64,000 bases of DNA from an uncultured Flavobacteriaceae bacterium (lineage in GTDB: Bacteria > Bacteroidota > Bacteroidia > Flavobacteriales > Flavobacteriaceae): assembly GCA_947500385.1 (NCBI GenBank), contig CANMSA010000011.1:124001-188000 (forward strand), read 5' to 3'. Below are positions 29,501-37,276 of the stretch, one piece after another. The translations under genes and the position numbers were made by a program. The notes beneath the pieces are model-generated. The model saw only the letters and a program-made list of their open reading frames with translations. It had not been told where the DNA came from and ran no database searches. How positions within the stretch are numbered: position 1 is the stretch's first letter; every line of letters begins with the position of its first letter.

Positions 29501-29914
29501 GAACAGGTAATCAACCAAGCCATTGTAAAACAGGCGACTATTTCAGAGTCGGTGGTCGCGATTAACGAAGGTGGTGGTAAATTCACAATTAAGAAACTAC
29601 CAAGTAGAACCCAATTATCATGTATTTGTAGTATTAGTTGTGCAGATATCAACCAAGATGGACATACCGACCTCATAATGGGAGGTAATAATTTCGAATT
29701 TAAACCGCAGTACTCTAGACTCGATGCCAGTTATGGAGAGGTGTTGTTGGGCAACGGTAAGATGGAATTTGAATGGCAAGACCATACAAAAAGTGGTTTT
29801 TTCATTCGCGACGAAATCAAACACTTGAAACAATTTAAAGACAAAAAAGGCAATCGCTATTTAATTGCTGCTATCAATGATGCAGAACCAAAGATTTTTA
29901 AAATCGATGAATAA
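26552..29914 (+). CDS. VCBS/FG-GAP repeat lipoprotein with ASPIC/UnbV domain (copy 2 of 3)
   Basis: The 1120-residue paralogue of the preceding protein has a lipoprotein signal ending FSSC (Cys22). The same plan is present: calcium-loop blades (DINNDGLPDIYM, DVNSDGLLDLYV, DYDKDGDLDAYI), an ASPIC/UnbV segment near 529-600 (FAIGTTLKLYHG to DSLRVIWPDD), then further blades and a C-terminal KIFKIDE end. The ATG lies in a TAATG overlap with copy 1, so translation is coupled. The copies are clearly divergent, which argues for distinct ligands or subunits rather than a recent duplication. Function is unknown. Confidence 0.85.
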   Translation: MRTTAAKELLGFFTLLLLFSSCNEKTASTDTLKNEEQATLFNALSPERTGIDFANTVKNQKDFNIFKYRNFYNGGGVAIGDINNDGLPDIYMTANMGPNKLYLNKGDLRFEDISEKAGVTGNKPWSTGVTMVDVNSDGLLDLYVSNAGNMKGNNHDNDLYINNGDLTFTEKAKEYNLAETGFTTHATFFDYDKDGDLDAYILNNSNIPVSSLGYAEQREVRAQDWEGVPKIFRGVGDMLLRNDDGKYVDVSEEAGIYGSLIGFGLGVMVSDFNGDLFPDLYVSNDFYERDYLYINQKDGTFNEELQDWTAHLSLSAMGIDMADINNDGNADIFITDMLPEAEERVKSVMEFEAYTVFNLKQNKDFSQQYIQNTLQLNNGNGTFSEVAYYSGVSATDWSWAGLLFDMDNDGLRDIFITNGVNHDLTDLDFVDFFANEIIQKMALTGKKESIDSIINKMPIKPQPNFTYRNNGDITFDNVSNEWGLGIPSLSNGTAYGDLDNDGDLDLVVNNVNMQAFVYENRTNSLRKNNYIKIKYEGQGKNQFAIGTTLKLYHGTNIVVQELIPSRGFQSSMDYTMTIGLGATTTIDSLRVIWPDDFTQLLTQVEANQTLQLKRSAATEPYKIPKIKASKPLLEAIENTRLLAHKENSYTDFDYEGLIYKQLSQEGPAMAIGDIDADGNEDIYIGGAKGQAGIIYKHSQKGMVTPKMQTAFENDKSQEDTAAAFLDADNDGDLDLLVGTGGNEIGERSRYRTKLYLNDGKGTFTKSGTPLPATFKNISVIAPYDFDQDGDDDVFIGSRSVVGTYGIDPDHLFLVNNGDGTFSDASERFAYDIKDAGMVTNAVWADMDGDDKKDLISVSEWGTPLIFKNSGRRISKMPSSLDSLYGYWNVVEAADLDNDGDNDLILGNQGSNVHYKTTKENPMKMWINDFDNNGTLEQIITQSNNGKDYPLHQKKELTAQIVSLKKRTLKASEYAKKTIQELFPEQVINQAIVKQATISESVVAINEGGGKFTIKKLPSRTQLSCICSISCADINQDGHTDLIMGGNNFEFKPQYSRLDASYGEVLLGNGKMEFEWQDHTKSGFFIRDEIKHLKQFKDKKGNRYLIAAINDAEPKIFKIDE

Positions 29915-32900
29915 GCTAGGCATTCTCTTCCTCCTTTTTTTGGCAATTAGCTGCGACACCCAGCAACCCCGGGTTTTTAGCAATCCAGACGCGGCTATAA
30001 CAGGGATTGACTTTGCCAATACCCTGACCGAAACAGATGAGCTGAATATCCTAGATTATCTATATTTCTATAACGGAGGTGGCGTAGCTATCGGGGATGT
30101 GGATAACGATGGCTTGCCCGACATTTTTTTCTCGGGAAATCAGGTGAAGAACAAACTATACCGCAATAAAGGGAATCTTACTTTTGAAGATATCACCCAC
30201 ACCGCAGGAGTCGCCGGCAACAGCACTTGGAATACAGGCACGGTTATGGGCGATGTTAATGGCGATGGTTTGCTTGATATTTATGTTTGTGCAGTGGTCG
30301 GCATCAAAGGCTTTAATGGGTACAATGAACTTTATATCAACAACGGCACCGATAGTTCGGGCGCGGTTACCTTTACCGAAAGTGCCGCCAAGTATGGTTT
30401 GGATTTTGATTCGTACAGCTCCTCCGCGGCTTTTCTTGATTACGATTTAGACGGGGATCTAGACATGTACTTGCTCAACCATGCGGTACACACACAAGAA
30501 TCGTTCGGTAATGCGGAACTGCGCCGCAAACGGGATTTTCAAACAGGTGATAAACTGCTACGCAACGATGGGGGAAAGTTTACAGATGTAAGTGAAGAAG
30601 CCGGTATATACGGCGGTATAAATGGCTATGGGCTTGGAGTCGCGGTAGCCGACTTTAATCAAGATGGTTATCCTGACATCTATGTAGGGAATGATTTTCA
30701 TGAAGATGATTACTATTACCTGAACAAAGGCGATGGTACTTTCGAGGAAAGCCTCCGAACCTATTTTGGTCATACAAGTCGGTTTTCAATGGGGAACGAT
30801 GTAGCCGATATCAATCATGACGGTTGGCCCGATATCATGTCCTTGGATATGTTGCCCGAAGAAGAAAAAGTCTTAAAAGAGTCTGAAGGAGATGACAACC
30901 CACAGACCCAAAAAATGCGAACCGAACGTTTTGGGTACTACTACCAGTATACCCGAAACATGCTTCATATAAATCGCAAGGGAAAAGCATATCAAGAAAC
31001 GGCTTTGATGAGTGGTGTCGCCGCGACAGATTGGAGTTGGAGTGCCCTTTTTGCCGATTATAATCAGGACGGCGAACAAGATATTTTTGTATCGAACGGT
31101 ATTCCCAAACGCCCGAACAATATTGATTTTGTAGATTTTGTTTCGAACGGACAGATTCAAAAAAAAATAGACAATACGAAACTCGTAGATCAGGAAGCAC
31201 TCAACTTAATGCCTTCGGGAAAGACCCACAACTACGTTTTCCAAGGCACTGGAAGCCTTGGATTTGAGGATCGATCGAGCAACTGGATCTCAAACGATAC
31301 GTTGGTCTCGGGAGCAACGGCAATGGCAGATTTGGACAATGACGGCGATTTGGATATTGTCACCAATAACCTGGATCAGACGGCCTCGCTCTATATCAAT
31401 GAGACCAATGAAAAGGCCAATTATCTAAAACTAAGGCTGCAATTCTCTGCTAAAAACAATTTCGGAATAGGCGCCAAAGTATTTTCCTATCACGACGGTA
31501 TGCTGCAATACAAAGAACTCTACACTGCCCGGGGGTTTCAAGCCTCTTCGGAACCAGTAGTACATTTTGGCTATGGAGCTACCCCCCAAGTAGATTCCCT
31601 CAAAATTGTTTGGCCCGATAATCGCGCCCAAATACTACGAAAGGTTGCTACCAACCAAACTTTAGTGGTAACTCCCAGCGAAACATTCGAATTTGACCAT
31701 GCAACACTTCTCCCGAAAGAAAAGAAGGTTTTTACCAAAATACCAGGTAATTTGGGAATCGACTTTCTACACAAAGAAGATTCCTATATAGATTTCAACC
31801 GTCAAAAATTAATCCCTTATCAAGTCTCCGACCGTGGCCCCGCCATCGCGGTAGGAGACCTAAACGGAGACGGAAGGGACGACGTCTTTTTTGGAGGTAG
31901 CAAATACCTTCCTGCCCAAGTATTTGTTCAAAACGATACCGCTTTTACCCTTTCCTCCTTTCCCAGTATTGTTAAGGATTCGATAAAGGAAGACGTTGTG
32001 GCATTCATTGAAGACCTGGATCAAGATGGTAGGAACGATTTGCTTGTAGGGACTGGTGGTGCCGACTTTTTCCAAGAAATGAAGCCGCTATTGGACTCCT
32101 ATTACAAGGCTTCCGACAGTACATTTCAAAAGGGGGCCTTGCCTGCAAATTTTGGAAACACCTCTGTCATTGCTCCCCACGATTTTGATGGTGACGGGGA
32201 TTTGGATCTTTTTTTGGGGAACCAAGCAGTGTCCAACGATTTTGGGAAAACCCCGGTGTCCGTTCTGTTGCAGAACGAAATGGGGGCCTTTACACCGGTA
32301 CACAATCCCGACCTGCAAGCTGCCGGAATGATTACCGATGCCATTTGGGACGATTTTGATGGGAACGGCACAAAAGACCTCATCCTAATAGGAGAATGGA
32401 TGGCACCTCTCTTCTTTAAAAACACCAATGGCGAACTGGTCAAAACAGAGGTAGGTATTGACCATTTAAAAGGGCTTTGGCAAGCAATCACACCATTTGA
32501 TATTGACCAGGATGGCGATACCGACTATCTTGTCGGGAATTGGGGCAGCAATACCAAACTCAAGGCCAGTGAAGAAAACCCCCTTCAATTGTTTTATGGC
32601 GACTTCGATAAAAATGGGCAAAGTGAAACCATCACCACACAAGAAAAAAATGGCAGGTATTACCCCTTGGAAGGATTGAAAGAAATGGCTTCCCAATTGG
32701 TATTCTTAAAGAAAAAATTCAATACAAATAGTGATTTTGCCGGAAAGGATATTACTGAAATCCTAGATAAGGAATTGTTGGAAACAGCTACTGTTTTAAC
32801 GGTAAACGAACTGCGCTCCGGGGTTCTAAAAAACGAAAACGGACGGTATGTGTTCGTTCCTTTTGAAAAAGATTTACAGACCGCGCCGATAACGGCCTTT

Positions 32901-33164
32901 GCCACCTTTGATTTTGATGGTGACAAAAAAACCGAAGTACTTGTAGGCGGCAACTACTTTGGCGTAAAGCCATATCATGGGCGTTTCGATTCCTTTCCCG
33001 GCGCCTTGATAAATGATGAAAAAAATGTAATTTTGGGCGATGAAATCGGTTTGCGATTTATGAATAAATCGATACGGCATCTTGATATCATCTCCCTGAA
33101 CAACCAATCATATTTGTTGGTGACCATCAACAATGACCAAGCACAATTGTATCAAATAAATTAA
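29907..33164 (+). CDS. VCBS/FG-GAP repeat lipoprotein with ASPIC/UnbV domain (copy 3 of 3)
   Basis: The protein is 1085 residues from the ATG at 29907. I chose this start because it gives a lipoprotein signal (MNKLGILFLLFLAISC, Cys16) and an 8-base overlap with the end of copy 2. The frame is open to an ATG at 29865, but the extra residues precede the signal and overlap coding sequence of copy 2. Blades include DVDNDGLPDIFF, DVNGDGLLDIYV and DYDLDGDLDMYL, and the ASPIC/UnbV segment is near 504-571 (FGIGAKVFSYHDG to VDSLKIVWPD). All three copies share the sequence around GVxATDWSWxxLxxDxxxDG. It precedes the haloperoxidase-like gene by 4 bp. Confidence 0.85.
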   Translation: MNKLGILFLLFLAISCDTQQPRVFSNPDAAITGIDFANTLTETDELNILDYLYFYNGGGVAIGDVDNDGLPDIFFSGNQVKNKLYRNKGNLTFEDITHTAGVAGNSTWNTGTVMGDVNGDGLLDIYVCAVVGIKGFNGYNELYINNGTDSSGAVTFTESAAKYGLDFDSYSSSAAFLDYDLDGDLDMYLLNHAVHTQESFGNAELRRKRDFQTGDKLLRNDGGKFTDVSEEAGIYGGINGYGLGVAVADFNQDGYPDIYVGNDFHEDDYYYLNKGDGTFEESLRTYFGHTSRFSMGNDVADINHDGWPDIMSLDMLPEEEKVLKESEGDDNPQTQKMRTERFGYYYQYTRNMLHINRKGKAYQETALMSGVAATDWSWSALFADYNQDGEQDIFVSNGIPKRPNNIDFVDFVSNGQIQKKIDNTKLVDQEALNLMPSGKTHNYVFQGTGSLGFEDRSSNWISNDTLVSGATAMADLDNDGDLDIVTNNLDQTASLYINETNEKANYLKLRLQFSAKNNFGIGAKVFSYHDGMLQYKELYTARGFQASSEPVVHFGYGATPQVDSLKIVWPDNRAQILRKVATNQTLVVTPSETFEFDHATLLPKEKKVFTKIPGNLGIDFLHKEDSYIDFNRQKLIPYQVSDRGPAIAVGDLNGDGRDDVFFGGSKYLPAQVFVQNDTAFTLSSFPSIVKDSIKEDVVAFIEDLDQDGRNDLLVGTGGADFFQEMKPLLDSYYKASDSTFQKGALPANFGNTSVIAPHDFDGDGDLDLFLGNQAVSNDFGKTPVSVLLQNEMGAFTPVHNPDLQAAGMITDAIWDDFDGNGTKDLILIGEWMAPLFFKNTNGELVKTEVGIDHLKGLWQAITPFDIDQDGDTDYLVGNWGSNTKLKASEENPLQLFYGDFDKNGQSETITTQEKNGRYYPLEGLKEMASQLVFLKKKFNTNSDFAGKDITEILDKELLETATVLTVNELRSGVLKNENGRYVFVPFEKDLQTAPITAFATFDFDGDKKTEVLVGGNYFGVKPYHGRFDSFPGALINDEKNVILGDEIGLRFMNKSIRHLDIISLNNQSYLLVTINNDQAQLYQIN

Positions 33165-33168
33165 AAAC

Positions 33169-34512
33169 ATGAGAAAATTCTTGTTGTTAGTGCTGCCAGC
33201 ATTTCTGGTATTGGCATGTAAGGAAGAAAAAACTGCCGAAGCGATCGAAGTAGGCCCTGAGGCTTTGCATGGTTCAATCGATAGGGTAACCCAAATTATG
33301 ATTCATGATATTTTCAGCCCTCCGGTCGCGAGCCGAATATTTGCATACCCCGCCATCGCGGCATATGAGATTACGGCCTTGAACAACGATGCCTACCTAT
33401 CCTTGGCAGGCCAAGCAACCGGCTTGGAACCAATTCCGAAACCGAACGATGAGCAAGAGATCAACTATCAACTTGCCGCAGTGGTCGCCCATATGGAACT
33501 AAGCAAACAACTTATCTTCTCGGAAAAAGATATGGAGCAATATAGAGATAGTCTCTATACCATCTGGGAAGCTAAAAATAAAGTGCTCTTTGATACATCA
33601 AAAACCTATGGTCTGCAAGTGGCCGAGCATATATCGGAATGGATGGGCAAAGATAACTATGCACAAACGCGTACCATGCCAAAGTTTACAATACGTACCG
33701 AAGATGAAACCCGCTGGCAGCCGACTCCCCCCGCCTATATGGAAGGTATTGAGCCACACTGGAGTAAGATACGCCCGTTTTTGATCGACTCGGCAGAACA
33801 GTTTAAACCCATACCGCCACCGCCTTTCTCAATGGATAAAAAATCACATTTCTACAAAGAGCTTCAAGAGGTTTATGATATTAGCAAAAAAATCGCCGAC
33901 GAGGGAGATGCGTCCGAAGAAATAAAAATAGCGCAATTTTGGGATTGTAACCCCTATGTTTCCGTAACACGGGGACACCTCATGTTCGCTACAAAAAAGA
34001 TTACCCCAGGGGCCCACTGGATCGGAATCGTTAAAATCGCGACCCGTAAAACCGGGAGTGATTTTGACAAAACACTGTATGCCTACACCAAAACTTCCAT
34101 GGCCATAGCGGATGCCTTTATCAGCTGTTGGGATGAAAAATACCGGAGCAACTTAATTCGACCCGAAACACTCATCAACCAACATATAGACGATAGTTGG
34201 AAACCGGTATTACAAACCCCGCCTTTCCCGGAATATACTAGCGGGCATAGCGTGGTTTCCGGAGCGGCATCCATTGCGCTTACAGACATTTTTGGCGAGG
34301 GTTTTGCCTTTGACGACGATACCGAAGTACCCTATGGCCTTCCCATTAGAAGCTTTACCTCTTTTGAGCACGCGGCAGACGAAGCCGCCATCAGCAGAAT
34401 GTACGGAGGTATCCATTATCGTGCGGCGGTAGAGGTGGGTGTCGAACAAGGCAGAAACCTTGGTGCCTATATCATGAACAAGGTGAAGATGACACCAAGC
34501 CCTTCAAACTAG
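33169..34512 (+). CDS. Vanadium-haloperoxidase/PAP2-type phosphatase lipoprotein
   Basis: The 447-residue lipoprotein (signal ending VLAC, Cys17) belongs to the vanadium-dependent haloperoxidase/acid phosphatase superfamily. All signature residues are visible: Lys324, Arg331-Pro332 (KX6RP), Ser358-Gly359-His360 (TSGHS) and Ser409-Arg410 with His416 (SRX5H). In this superfamily these residues bind vanadate or phosphate. The Asp that often follows the last His is not at the usual spacing here. It could oxidise halides or act as a phosphatase; sequence alone does not separate these. It is the fourth gene of a lipoprotein operon and probably acts at the outer membrane or in the periplasm together with the VCBS proteins. 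Confidence 0.85.
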   Translation: MRKFLLLVLPAFLVLACKEEKTAEAIEVGPEALHGSIDRVTQIMIHDIFSPPVASRIFAYPAIAAYEITALNNDAYLSLAGQATGLEPIPKPNDEQEINYQLAAVVAHMELSKQLIFSEKDMEQYRDSLYTIWEAKNKVLFDTSKTYGLQVAEHISEWMGKDNYAQTRTMPKFTIRTEDETRWQPTPPAYMEGIEPHWSKIRPFLIDSAEQFKPIPPPPFSMDKKSHFYKELQEVYDISKKIADEGDASEEIKIAQFWDCNPYVSVTRGHLMFATKKITPGAHWIGIVKIATRKTGSDFDKTLYAYTKTSMAIADAFISCWDEKYRSNLIRPETLINQHIDDSWKPVLQTPPFPEYTSGHSVVSGAASIALTDIFGEGFAFDDDTEVPYGLPIRSFTSFEHAADEAAISRMYGGIHYRAAVEVGVEQGRNLGAYIMNKVKMTPSPSN

Positions 34513-34516
34513 GATT

Positions 34517-35407
34517 ATGAAAAGAAAAATAGGTTTGGTCACCACCATCTTGCTTCTCGCATTTCTTGGCTGGTATCTATTTATAAAACCCTATGATTAC
34601 TTGGTGCGTTTCGAAGTCAAGGCACTCCCGGGAACCATTAATCAAACCGTTAAGTTATCGAATAACAGTATAAAGGGAAGTCGATTTGTGAGTCAAGAAA
34701 ATATTGCCCATTTCACTTATGAAATGAACCACAATGATTCGATTTTTACCTATGAATGGGACATTCAAAAAATCAATGATTCATTGTCAAAAGTTCGGGT
34801 CTATGTAAGCAATCCTGACAACAGGCTTCAAAATCGGCTAAAGATTCCCTTTGCCGATACGCCCTTTAAACTTCGAGCGGATCAAACCCTAAAAACGACG
34901 TTAAAGACACTGCATGAGCATCTGAAGCGCATTAAGGTTTCAATTGTAGGCGAATCTGAAATACCGGATACTTATTGTCTTTGTGTACCTCTAAAGGACA
35001 CGCAACGGAACAAGGCCAATGGAATGATGAAGAACTACTCTTTTTTGAGCAGTATGGTCTTAAAAAATAACCTACAGTTAAACGGTAGCCCGTTGGTAGA
35101 AGTTACCGATTGGCAAGTAGCCAAAGACAGTCTGCACTTTAACTTCTGTAACCCGATCATCAAACCCGATAGTCTACCAGAAATAGCCGGTGTTTTTTAT
35201 AAGCAAGTCAAAGGCCGTAAGGCTTTAAAGGCCATTTATAATGGCAACTATATTACCTCCGACCGGGCCTGGTATGCACTTTTGAACCATGCGGACAACA
35301 ACCAGATCGAAGTGGAAAAAAAACCTTTGGAGATCTTTTATAACAACCCGAGCACAGGTTCAGATGAACTCAATTGGAAAGCCGAAATTTACATGCCCAT
35401 AAAATAA
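34517..35407 (+). CDS. Membrane-anchored protein with effector-binding (GyrI-like) domain
   Basis: The 296-residue protein starts with one hydrophobic segment (about residues 5-23) and then lies outside the cytoplasmic membrane. Residues about 25-150 resemble a START/SRPBCC-like domain (PYDYLVRFEVKALPGTI). Residues about 155-296 resemble the GyrI/AraC effector-binding fold (GSPLVEVTDWQ, AWYALLNHADNNQIEV, PLEIFYNNP). Such domains normally bind small hydrophobic ligands in the cytoplasm. The ATG is 4 bp after the upstream stop codon, so it is co-transcribed with the VCBS/haloperoxidase genes. The domain assignment is by pattern only and no ligand can be proposed. Confidence 0.6.
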   Translation: MKRKIGLVTTILLLAFLGWYLFIKPYDYLVRFEVKALPGTINQTVKLSNNSIKGSRFVSQENIAHFTYEMNHNDSIFTYEWDIQKINDSLSKVRVYVSNPDNRLQNRLKIPFADTPFKLRADQTLKTTLKTLHEHLKRIKVSIVGESEIPDTYCLCVPLKDTQRNKANGMMKNYSFLSSMVLKNNLQLNGSPLVEVTDWQVAKDSLHFNFCNPIIKPDSLPEIAGVFYKQVKGRKALKAIYNGNYITSDRAWYALLNHADNNQIEVEKKPLEIFYNNPSTGSDELNWKAEIYMPIK

Positions 35408-35411
35408 TGTT

Positions 35412-36266
35412 ATGAAGGGATGTTTCTTACTGTTGATCGGTTGTTTTCTCCTGAGCAGTTGTGCCAATTATGGACAGTTGAATTACCTGACCAAACTTCC
35501 AAAAAAGCTCGATGAGAATTCTGGCATCGTTCAAATGAAAGATTCCACGGTCTGGTTTATTCAAGATGGTGGCAATTCTGACAAGCTGTATAAGGTTGGT
35601 TTTAATGGGGAACTACTGCGGGAACTTCAGGTGAAAAATGGTAAAAACAAGGATTGGGAAGACTTGGCGACCGATGCCAATGGCAATGTATACATAGGCG
35701 ATTTCGGGAACAATAAAAGCAACCGAACGGACCTGGTCATTTACAAAGTTCCCAACCCCGAGGTTGAAAAAGGGGATAAGATTGATGCAAAAAAAATAAA
35801 GTTCAAGTATCCCGACCAAGAAAAATTTCCCCCTAAGCGTAAGAAGAAGCAATTCGATTGTGAAGCGATGTTCTATTATGACGCGCATTTGTATCTCATC
35901 ACCAAAAACCGAACCCAACCCTTCTCGGGCATGGCCAGAATCTATAAAGTTCCTGCAAAAAAAGGAAAACATGACGCAAGCTTGGTTGGGACTTTTGCTA
36001 CTTGCCAAGATGAGGCAAGCTGCAGGGTCACAGCGGCCACCATTTCAGATGATGGAAAAACCATCGTTTTGTTGGGCAACGGCAAATTATGGATCTATAC
36101 CGATTTTAAAGGTGAGAATTTCACCAATGGCATTGTAAAAGAAATTGACCTAGGTATTCGAACCCAGTTAGAATCTGTATGTTTTATGAATTCCACCACC
36201 TTATTGTTATCGGACGAACGTAGTAATAACGAAGGTGGTAATCTTTATACCTTTACGCTCCCATAG
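35412..36266 (+). CDS. Beta-propeller-like lipoprotein of unknown function
   Basis: The 284-residue protein has a lipoprotein signal (FLLSSC, Cys17). The mature part shows repeated four-stranded patterns such as SGIVQMKDSTVWFIQDGGN, DWEDLATDANGNVYIGDFGN and FDCEAMFYYDAHLYLITKN, suggesting a propeller of SdiA-regulated or esterase-like type. Two Cys pairs are possible (Cys202/Cys208, near CQDEASCRV). No catalytic motif is evident. It is the last gene of the operon that begins at 23241 and ends 15 bp before a convergent gene. A calcium- or ligand-binding surface role is a guess. Confidence 0.7.
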   Translation: MKGCFLLLIGCFLLSSCANYGQLNYLTKLPKKLDENSGIVQMKDSTVWFIQDGGNSDKLYKVGFNGELLRELQVKNGKNKDWEDLATDANGNVYIGDFGNNKSNRTDLVIYKVPNPEVEKGDKIDAKKIKFKYPDQEKFPPKRKKKQFDCEAMFYYDAHLYLITKNRTQPFSGMARIYKVPAKKGKHDASLVGTFATCQDEASCRVTAATISDDGKTIVLLGNGKLWIYTDFKGENFTNGIVKEIDLGIRTQLESVCFMNSTTLLLSDERSNNEGGNLYTFTLP

Positions 36267-36281
36267 CTTCCCTGCGCAGTA

Positions 36282-37181
36282 TTATATCTTAAAGCGCAGT
36301 GCTGCCCTAAGGGATACTCCCCTACTATCATCGAGTAACAGAATATTATCTTTACTTGCATCTCGTAATTGCACTCTTCGATTCAAGATATAAGAAGAAC
36401 GCACGAATACTTCTAGATGTTCCGAGAAATGGTATTCATACTGTAAACTTCCAAGGATAAGGGACATATTAATACTTTCTGCGGTCTCCTGGGTATCCAA
36501 TAAGAGTCCGTTTTGAATATTCGCCGTAAATCCATCCAATTCCACACTTGCCTTCAATCGATGCTTTTCGGATACGTGATACTGTAAATTGGTTTTAGGC
36601 ACTCCCAGATTATACGACCACTTAGGGCGAAACTTTCGATAATAACTAAGAAAAGGCAAGGGGTACGGAAAACCACGATTTCCTGAATAGGAAAGACCTA
36701 CAATAAGGCGGTACGGTCTTGCAAGCGTACTATCGTCTCTTCGGTCTTGAAGGAACACCAAGTCACCCGATAGCACGGCATCTTCAATTCCAAGTCTTTT
36801 GGCCGATAGATTGGAACTAAAACCAGGTCGAATCCTGGCACCAAAACGCCATTGTTCATTTAGCTTACAAGTAAACCCGATCGTAAAATCAAAAATCTGA
36901 AACCCGTCTATCGCTTGTTTATCAAACGGTCGTTCCCCGTCGCCAAATACCAAGTTTATATTACTGTAGTCCACTCCTAGAAAAAGGTAGCTTCCCTTTC
37001 CGTTCAATTTTACCGGATAATTGATAAGGCCACGCGTTCTTACAAATTCAAAATCAGAAATGGTAGCGGGCAGTATGGTATAATCGATGCGTGCCAAATC
37101 GGAAAGTTGCCCATGCAAGCATTTCGGCATCCACAAAAGAACACAGCAACATAAAAGTGCAGGGCTTTTCCAATAGCTCAT
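36282..37181 (-). CDS. Outer-membrane beta-barrel protein of the DUF6268 type
   Basis: I chose the ATG at 37181 because the resulting 299-residue protein opens with a signal peptide (MSYWKSPALLCCCVLLWMPK, cleavage near CLHG-Q). The frame is open to 37247, but the 22 extra residues are charged and lie before the signal. The mature part shows alternating hydrophobic strands ending in an aromatic or charged C-terminus (ALRFKI), with a likely barrel of 10-12 strands. The best match I can recall is the DUF6268 family of Bacteroidota outer-membrane proteins. Function is unknown. It lies on the same strand as the phosphatase fusion upstream (95-bp gap) and may be co-transcribed with it. Confidence 0.65.
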   Translation of the reverse strand: MSYWKSPALLCCCVLLWMPKCLHGQLSDLARIDYTILPATISDFEFVRTRGLINYPVKLNGKGSYLFLGVDYSNINLVFGDGERPFDKQAIDGFQIFDFTIGFTCKLNEQWRFGARIRPGFSSNLSAKRLGIEDAVLSGDLVFLQDRRDDSTLARPYRLIVGLSYSGNRGFPYPLPFLSYYRKFRPKWSYNLGVPKTNLQYHVSEKHRLKASVELDGFTANIQNGLLLDTQETAESINMSLILGSLQYEYHFSEHLEVFVRSSYILNRRVQLRDASKDNILLLDDSRGVSLRAALRFKI

Positions 37182-37276
37182 AATGTAGCAACGATCATAA
37201 GTGAGAATTAGTCTTTTTAATATAGATACGATCCATAGGTTTGTCAAGGAAAAATCAGTTGACCAACTTTGTTTGT

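Noticed and set aside
36272-36299. CTGCGC...GCGCAG inverted repeat at the ends of two convergent genes as a possible terminator
   Set aside because: It extends into the coding end of the minus-strand gene, the stem is only six pairs and no T tract follows on either strand.
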